This document shows positions 59,219 through 64,000 of a DNA stretch of 64,000 nucleotides, piece after piece. Location: the NCBI GenBank assembly GCA_016180645.1, contig JACPAV010000024.1, positions 72,085-136,084 of the forward strand. The letters run 5' to 3'. This DNA is from Nitrospirota bacterium. GTDB taxonomy: Bacteria > JACPQY01. Under the pieces are notes generated by a model, which did not search any database, had not been told where the DNA came from, and worked only from the letters and a program-made list of their open reading frames with translations. Positions within the stretch are counted from its first letter, which is position 1. The number at the start of each line of letters is the position of its first letter. The position numbers and the translations under genes were made by a program.

Positions 59219-61483
59219 TCAATCATTCTTCTTCTTGCCGTCCAACAGTTCGGCCATCTTATCCGGGTCCGTGGTTGGGAAACGGCATACGTAATTCTCG
59301 CATACATAGGCCACGGCTTTGCCCTCGGAGCCTGTTTTCCCGGCCACCATGGGAAGGGTCTTGCCCAGTCGCTCGACCTCGTCCGGTTCAACCTGAATCA
59401 CCGACCGGTACGGCAGAAATCGATCGTAGACGTACCGCAGCATCCGCTTCGTCTCATCGTTCGATCGGTCCCCCACTATGACGATTTCCTGTTTGGGACT
59501 CAAGTATTGGTCGATGGCGATGAGAAGCTGTGGGAAGGCCGTTGGAGCGCGCTCGACCTGGTCCAGATAGGAGCCAAGAGCTTTTTCGACCTTTCCGCCA
59601 AGCTCGTCCTTGGATGCCAGATCGGCAAGACGAACGAGGTTTTGAAGGGCGACCGAGTTGCCCGCGGGGAGGGCATTGTCCTCCAAATCCTTCCCGCGGA
59701 CGATAAGCACCTCATGGTCCTTCGGCGTGTCAAAAAACCCTCCGCCTCTTTTGTCCCAGAAAAGATCCAGTGTTGCCTCGTTCCATGCAAGGGCCTGATG
59801 CAGCCATTGTTTGTCGAAGCAGGACTCGTACAGGTCGAGCAAGGCCATGACCATAAAAGCGTAATCCTCGAGGAAGCCGCGCGGCTCGGCCCGTCCATCC
59901 CGATAACTCCGCATCAGCCGGCCGTCCACCACCAGTTTCCGGGAAACGAACTCGGCGGCCTTCCGGGCGGCGTTCAGGTATTTCTCGTCTTGAAGAACCT
60001 GGTATCCAAACGCCATGGAGGAAATCATCAGGCCGTTCCATGCGGAGAGAACTTTGTCATCTTTGTGCGGCGGCGTCCGCCTGTAACGGGCTTCCAGAAG
60101 TGTTGCTCGTCCCCTGTCGATCGCCTCTTGAAGCCTTTGAGCGGAGATGTTGAGATCGCCCGCGACCTTATCCCGAGACTCCGGCACCGAGAGTACATTC
60201 CTACCGCCCTCGAAGTTGCCGCTGTCCGTGGCGCCGAAGTAGCGGGCCACCCATTCGCCCTGCTTGGTCCCGACGAGTTCCACCAGTTCCCGCCTGCTCC
60301 AGACGTAGTATTCCCCTTCCTTCCCAACTTCGCCTGCATCCTGCGCCGAATAAAAGCCGCCTTCGGGGTGCGTCATGTCCCGGATGACGTAATCCAGGAT
60401 TTCCCGCGCAATCCTGGCGAAATCCTCCCGGCGTGTGACTTGATACGCTTCCAAGTAGACACGGGCCAGGACGGCGTTGTCGTACAGCATTTTCTCGAAG
60501 TGGGGCACGAGCCAGTCCCGAACGGTGGAATACCGGTGAAATCCGCCTCCAACCTGATCGTACATCCCCCCTCGGGCCATTTGATCGAGCGTGTGAAGGG
60601 CCATGTTGAGCGTGTCCTTATCTCCGGTGTGGCGGTATTGCCGCAAGAGAAACGAATGGATCATTCCGCGCGGAAATTTCGGCCGGTTGCCGAATCCCCC
60701 GTAGGTCGAGTCATAACCGGAAGCAAAGGCGGAGACGGCGCCCTCGACGACCTTTCGACTGGCCTTCCGTTGCTTGGGCTCGTAAGACATGGACTGTTGA
60801 ATGAACTGGGAGACCCGTGAACCCTGTTTCTCGATTTCCGTTCTTTTGTCCTTCCACGCCTGGGCCACGCCCAGGAGAACCTGTTTGAACTGCTCCGGTG
60901 GAAAGTAGGTTCCACCATGGAAAGGCTTGCCGTCAGGCGTGATGAACGTGGACAACGGCCAGCCGCCGCTGCCGGTCATGCCGACGACGGCGGCCATATA
61001 TATATTGTCCACGTCGGGTCGTTCCTCGCGATCGACCTTGATCGACACGAAGCGCTGATTCATGATCCCGGCGATTTCGGGGTTGGAGAAACAGGTCTCC
61101 TCCATCACGTGGCACCAGTAGCAGGTGGAATACCCGATGCTGAGAAAAATCGGTTTATCTTCCTTCTTGGCCTTTGCGAAAGCCTCGTCGCCCCACGGGT
61201 ACCAGTCTACGGGGTTCATGGCGTGTTGAAGCAAGTAGGGACTTTTCTCCAGGGCGAGCCGGTTCCAGCCGTCTGGGATGACTCCGGACTTGGCCGATGT
61301 CAACCCACCCCTACCGGCCGTGGGAGTGGGTGGAGCCGGTCTGGACGATACCTTGGGCGTTTGGCCCGGACTTCCTCCAGCCGTTTCTCCCCCGACGGCA
61401 TCCGGCTTCCGGTTGCATCCCGAGAGAAGAGCAGCCACGGTCATGAGCGCGATGAGTGACGGCTTGTATGCCGCATGGATCAC
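59219..61483 (-). CDS. YyaL/DUF255 thioredoxin-domain lipoprotein
   Basis: A GTG at 61483 overlaps the previous stop (GTGA) and gives 754 residues with a lipoprotein signal ([14 protein letters not shown], Cys23). The N-terminal thioredoxin-like domain has the family hallmark [16 protein letters not shown] with [12 protein letters not shown] (Cys121, Cys124), [10 protein letters not shown]-type [11 protein letters not shown] and [15 protein letters not shown]. The rest is an alpha/alpha-toroid glycosidase-like region ([14 protein letters not shown]). Spermatogenesis-associated protein 20 and YyaL belong here; their biochemical role is poorly known. Lipid anchoring of this family is less common than cytoplasmic forms. 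Confidence 0.9.
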   Translation of the reverse strand: MIHAAYKPSLIALMTVAALLSGCNRKPDAVGGETAGGSPGQTPKVSSRPAPPTPTAGRGGLTSAKSGVIPDGWNRLALEKSPYLLQHAMNPVDWYPWGDEAFAKAKKEDKPIFLSIGYSTCYWCHVMEETCFSNPEIAGIMNQRFVSIKVDREERPDVDNIYMAAVVGMTGSGGWPLSTFITPDGKPFHGGTYFPPEQFKQVLLGVAQAWKDKRTEIEKQGSRVSQFIQQSMSYEPKQRKASRKVVEGAVSAFASGYDSTYGGFGNRPKFPRGMIHSFLLRQYRHTGDKDTLNMALHTLDQMARGGMYDQVGGGFHRYSTVRDWLVPHFEKMLYDNAVLARVYLEAYQVTRREDFARIAREILDYVIRDMTHPEGGFYSAQDAGEVGKEGEYYVWSRRELVELVGTKQGEWVARYFGATDSGNFEGGRNVLSVPESRDKVAGDLNISAQRLQEAIDRGRATLLEARYRRTPPHKDDKVLSAWNGLMISSMAFGYQVLQDEKYLNAARKAAEFVSRKLVVDGRLMRSYRDGRAEPRGFLEDYAFMVMALLDLYESCFDKQWLHQALAWNEATLDLFWDKRGGGFFDTPKDHEVLIVRGKDLEDNALPAGNSVALQNLVRLADLASKDELGGKVEKALGSYLDQVERAPTAFPQLLIAIDQYLSPKQEIVIVGDRSNDETKRMLRYVYDRFLPYRSVIQVEPDEVERLGKTLPMVAGKTGSEGKAVAYVCENYVCRFPTTDPDKMAELLDGKKKND

Positions 61484-62010
61484 GTTGCGAGACCCTCGCA
61501 ATTCATGTGCTTGAGCAGTTCCTTCTCGACGTACAATCCCTGCGCGCGGCCACGGAAGGACCACTTCAAACTCAAATCCTTGGCGAACAGAAATGCCGCC
61601 GGGAACATCGCTCCCTGGCCCTTCTCCCACACTCCCAGGCTCCAGCCCACCTCGCCTTTCGGATCCGCGACGACCCGGTAACGATCCCCGATGGCTTGTT
61701 GCAACTCACGGGCCCGTTCGGGTGGGTCCGGCGTGACAACCACGACCTCGGCCCCGCAGGAATCCAACTGAGCCTGGACTTTCCGGAACCGTTCGAGTTG
61801 CGTCCGGCACACGGGGCACCATGATCCCTTGATGGTGACGACGACAAGCGCGCCGGTGGAGGCAAGATCCATCGATGGGTGAACCGTGCCGTCCACGGAC
61901 TTCAATATGAGCGGCAGCCGGACATCCGCGGCTCGCCCCGCACCGGCGAAGGCGAAGGCAACCAGGAGCAAACCCGTCCGATGCCGTCGATGAGAGAAGA
62001 TCCGTCCCAT
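61480..62010 (-). CDS. Periplasmic peroxiredoxin/thioredoxin-like protein
   Basis: The ATG at 62010 gives 176 residues with a signal peptide ([16 protein letters not shown]). The fold is AhpC/TSA-like: [20 protein letters not shown] (Cys65, Cys68), [34 protein letters not shown]. The CPVC pair resembles thioredoxin-like peroxiredoxins. Probably a periplasmic peroxidase or thiol reductase supplied by the DsbD-like protein. Neighbouring genes overlap by a few bases on either side, so it is in the same operon. Confidence 0.85.
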   Translation of the reverse strand: MGRIFSHRRHRTGLLLVAFAFAGAGRAADVRLPLILKSVDGTVHPSMDLASTGALVVVTIKGSWCPVCRTQLERFRKVQAQLDSCGAEVVVVTPDPPERARELQQAIGDRYRVVADPKGEVGWSLGVWEKGQGAMFPAAFLFAKDLSLKWSFRGRAQGLYVEKELLKHMNCEGLAT

Positions 62011-62014
62011 GCGG

Positions 62015-62764
62015 CTACTCCAGCATGGCCACAATTTGCTTCGGGGAGGCGGATGAAACGAGCGTGTAGGCCAATCCGTCCTGGCGCCACATCACCACGT
62101 TGATACCGTTCTTGGAGTAGGAGTAGTACTCCGGCTCCGACTCGCGCATGGGCCTCCATTCCGGCAGGGACAGGCCCGGGTCTTCGAACACGTAAAGGGA
62201 GAGCGACGGACCCAATCCGCGGTAATGGAACAGCGCGGCGGCTTTGCTCATGAGCGTGCAGATCTTGCCTGACTCGACTCGCATCCCCCGGAGAGGCGGC
62301 GGTTCGATCCGAACTCCCAACTCGGCTTCCGCCTTCTTCACCAACTCCTCCGGGCCGGCGGCAACAATTTCCGTGGCCTGTGGAAGGTTCAATACGAACT
62401 CCCCGACGAGTTCCTCCGCCACGGTTACGCGTTTCCACCGGGTGATTCCCCAGACGCTCAATCCTCCCACCGAAAACGCCAGCAGGATCGAGGCCGCGAT
62501 GACCCAGGGTCCGGCGCGGAACCGCCATGAAGAACGATCCCCCCTGCCGGAGATCATCTGCTCCAAACGAATTCTCAGGCCCGCGGGAGCCGCCCCTGAA
62601 GCCAGACGTTTTCTGAACACATCCCGCCATTGATCTTCTTTGGAGATGTACTGCCGGCACAATCCGCACCGTTCGATGTGCTGTCGGGCGTGGAAGAGTT
62701 CGTCACTCGCGGGCGCGAGAGTGGGTTGTCCCAGAACCACCTCGCGCGCCCGTTCGCATGCCAT
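62015..62764 (-). CDS. Zinc-binding anti-sigma factor, membrane anchored
   Basis: The ATG at 62764 lies two bases after the sigma-factor stop and gives 249 residues. The N-terminal ZAS motif His25-x3-His29-x3-Cys33-x2-Cys36 (HARQHIERCGLC) fits zinc-binding anti-sigma domains that release their sigma on thiol oxidation or metal displacement. One membrane helix (PWVIAASILLAFSVGGLSVW) and a periplasmic domain (VVAAGPEELVKKAEAELG, YYSYSKNGINVVMW) follow. The partner is the ECF sigma encoded immediately upstream. Confidence 0.88.
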   Translation of the reverse strand: MACERAREVVLGQPTLAPASDELFHARQHIERCGLCRQYISKEDQWRDVFRKRLASGAAPAGLRIRLEQMISGRGDRSSWRFRAGPWVIAASILLAFSVGGLSVWGITRWKRVTVAEELVGEFVLNLPQATEIVAAGPEELVKKAEAELGVRIEPPPLRGMRVESGKICTLMSKAAALFHYRGLGPSLSLYVFEDPGLSLPEWRPMRESEPEYYSYSKNGINVVMWRQDGLAYTLVSSASPKQIVAMLE

Positions 62765-62766
62765 AC

Positions 62767-63360
62767 TCACCCCGGATACCCTCGTTTCCGAGCCACATCG
62801 GCCAGGCTCGTTCTCAAGGACTTGCGCGCGCGGTGGAGGCGCGACCCGACCGTCCCGCCCGGCAGATTCAGCGCCTTTGAGATTTCCTGGTAGTTGAACC
62901 CTTCCACATCGAACAACCACACGACCGCGCGCGATTCTTCGTCAAGCTTGTGGAAGGCCTCACGGATATCGTCGTCCTGAAAGTCCTCCATCGCGTCGAG
63001 CGCGATCTGGTCCTGAGCGGAAAATATGTACCGAGTCTCGGCGGCCTGCGACTCCATCGTCTTGATCTCCCTGACGCGGCGCCGGTACCGGTCGATGAAA
63101 AGACGGGTCAGTGTCGTCACGAGCCATGCCCGCGCTTTGGGCAGGTTTTCAAAACGGGGTTTGCTCTCGATCAACCTGACGTAGGTGTCTTGGACCAGAT
63201 CACCCGCATGCTCCCGGTTCGCTGTCATCCGGTACGCCATCCGGTAAAGGACATTACTCTGATCGAGCAGCTCTTCCGTGGCGACGGGCCCCGGAGGGGA
63301 CACGGGCTCATCCGCCTCCGGTCGGCGGCCGGTTTTCCAGCGCAACATGGCTCGGATCAC
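62767..63360 (-). CDS. ECF-type RNA polymerase sigma factor
   Basis: A GTG at 63360 overlaps the preceding stop (an ATG at 63348 is also possible), giving 197 residues. Region 2 reads LYRMAYRMTANREHAGDLVQ with DTYVRLIESKPRF and AWLVTTLTRLFIDRYRRR. Region 4 reads VVWLFDVEGFNYQEISKALN with GGTVGSRLHRARKSLR. It would direct transcription of a stress regulon under control of the zinc anti-sigma factor. Its operon encodes periplasmic redox proteins, which suggests a disulfide or metal stress response. Confidence 0.92.
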   Translation of the reverse strand: MIRAMLRWKTGRRPEADEPVSPPGPVATEELLDQSNVLYRMAYRMTANREHAGDLVQDTYVRLIESKPRFENLPKARAWLVTTLTRLFIDRYRRRVREIKTMESQAAETRYIFSAQDQIALDAMEDFQDDDIREAFHKLDEESRAVVWLFDVEGFNYQEISKALNLPGGTVGSRLHRARKSLRTSLADVARKRGYPG

Positions 63361-63648
63361 CCGTCGTCGTTCAAGAGTCGATCAATCTGCTGCTGAAAGG
63401 ACGCGTAGGGCAGGGCGCCGGAAATCACAACGCCGGTTACGGTTTTCTTTTTCTTGTCCAGTCGCCCCAGGATGAAACCGGGCGTTCCGCCGATCCCGGC
63501 GGCTTGGGCTTCGGAGGAATCCGCGCGGACGTGACCCGCCGATTCGCCGTTTTGGAGGCAGGTGTTGAACGTTGATGTCTTGAGCCCGATCCCCTTGACA
63601 TCCCGCCCAGAGAACACAAGCTGCAAGAATGACACGAACCTGATTCAT
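63357..63648 (-). pseudogene. DsbA-like gene remnant (signal peptide plus C-terminal part)
   Basis: From the ATG at 63648 a lipoprotein-type signal is read (MNQVRVILAACVLWAGC). A few codons later another frame continues as the C-terminal part of a DsbA-family protein (TSTFNTCLQNGESAGHVRAD, AAGIGGTPGFILG with the cis-Pro loop, and FQQQIDRLL). The thioredoxin CxxC part is missing, consistent with an internal deletion of about 100 codons plus a frameshift. It heads the ECF sigma operon next to a MITE-like element, and only its promoter may still matter. Confidence 0.6.
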
Positions 63649-63709
63649 CTTTGACTCTTACTTATTGTAACGAACGAGAGGCGAGGTTTCTTCCTTTCAT
63701 CGCCCTGTA
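63649..63709. other. Short region before the DsbA remnant
   Basis: Contains GACTCTTACTTATTGTAACG and no gene. It probably holds the promoter of the minus-strand redox operon, but no clear -35/-10 pair is seen. Confidence 0.3.
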
Positions 63710-63835
63710 GAGCCTATCCCAAAACCCCACGGAACCGGAGCGGGATTCGCGGAGCCTAAAGGCTCCGCTACAGCCGGAAAACGAACTCTCCGTAGCGGGC
63801 ACTTCAGGGTCCGCGATACGTTTTGGGATAGGCTC
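63710..63835. repeat. MITE-like element with terminal inverted repeats (copy 2)
   Basis: It begins GAGCCTATCCCAAAAC and ends GTTTTGGGATAGGCTC, exact inverted repeats. It is 126 bp against 98 bp for copy 1. The inner end also shares GGGTCCGCGATAC in inverted orientation with copy 1 (GTATCGCGGACCC), so the elements are related beyond their termini. Confidence 0.8.
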
Positions 63836-63836
63836 T

Positions 63837-64000
63837 CAGATCGACTTTTGCCATTTTTTGAAAGGTTTATGTTCGTCATTATGCGTAGGGGAGGGTCTTC
63901 CGACCCTCCCGACAAGAGGGAGCAAGTAGGGGAGGGTCTTCAGACCCTCCCGACAAGAGGGAGCAAGTAGGGGAGGGTCTTCAGACCCTCCCGACAAGAG
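63837..64000. repeat. Palindromic repeat followed by a 41-bp tandem array running off the window
   Basis: After the MITE the inverted counterpart of the 9580-9838 repeat appears (GATCGACTTTTGCCATTTTT then GAAAGGTTTATG). From 63885 a 41-bp unit repeats in tandem (starts at 63885, 63926, 63967). Each unit contains the palindrome GGGAGGGTC-TTCA-GACCCTCCC and GACAAGAGGGAGCAA. The units are nearly identical and the array continues past 64000. Confidence 0.85.

Noticed and set aside
63885-64000. Possible CRISPR array at the window end
   Set aside because: The 41-bp units follow each other without variable spacers, and there are no cas genes. It is a plain tandem repeat.

Overview
The window is high-GC DNA from a Gram-negative bacterium. 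Outer-membrane and envelope genes (FadL-type porin, Pal, CpoB-like lipoprotein, an outer-membrane barrel) and several lipoproteins indicate a double membrane. Two sigma-54 activators, a Ser/Thr kinase fused to a sigma-54 AAA+ domain, very large PKD, PQQ-like and RCC1 secreted proteins and a MopE-like Cys/Asp motif are the style of Myxococcota/Desulfobacterota ('deltaproteobacterial') or neighbouring uncultivated lineages. The sequence alone does not fix the phylum.

Layout: 3-9359 is the 3' part of a giant secreted subtilase/PKD/PQQ-like protein. 9360-11841 is gene-poor: MITE-like and palindromic repeats, a broken tRNA-Leu copy, a decayed DUF3800 gene and an intact tRNA-Leu(UAA). 11842-14895 holds a MazF-type toxin-antitoxin pair and a DUF4062 protein. 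15105-17760 holds an aldo/keto reductase, a methyltransferase and an SDR. An orphan 5S rRNA (minus strand) precedes a giant kinase-ATPase-TPR-GAF-sigma-54 regulator (18072-23375). 23841-28475 is a lipoprotein with Ig-like domains and 14 RCC1 repeats, carrying an in-frame palindromic element. 28598-34863 is a four-gene molybdoenzyme operon of the type II DMSO reductase family, with an alpha subunit resembling NxrA. 35181-37789 is a divergent pair: an ABC ATPase with a PilZ-like tail and a GGDEF-like/EAL protein. 37844-45114 is mostly housekeeping (rarA, mutM-like, pal, cpoB, tsaD, rsmA, FadL). 45191-50118 is signalling genes plus a truncated PaaK-like gene.

The most interesting block is 50251-57435. 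A mercury-type cluster (merTP fusion, merA) sits behind a clear sigma-54 promoter and diverges from a sigma-54 activator whose PAS domain has three cysteines. Downstream of merA are a CopZ-like Cys-rich protein, several tiny Cys-containing membrane peptides, an outer-membrane barrel, a secreted heavy-metal-associated protein whose GMTCxxC motif reads GMT-TGA-PFC (very probably selenocysteine, with a SECIS-like hairpin), and a frameshifted three-haem cytochrome. Further along the same strand (57563-63648) lies a thiol/redox operon: DsbD-like, secreted unknown, YyaL-like thioredoxin lipoprotein, peroxiredoxin-like protein, zinc anti-sigma factor, ECF sigma factor and a DsbA remnant.

Two genome-wide habits show through. 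Dispersed palindromic repeats occur in several families, one of them inside a gene. Many probable -10 boxes lie only 6-9 bases upstream of the start codon, which suggests leaderless transcripts.
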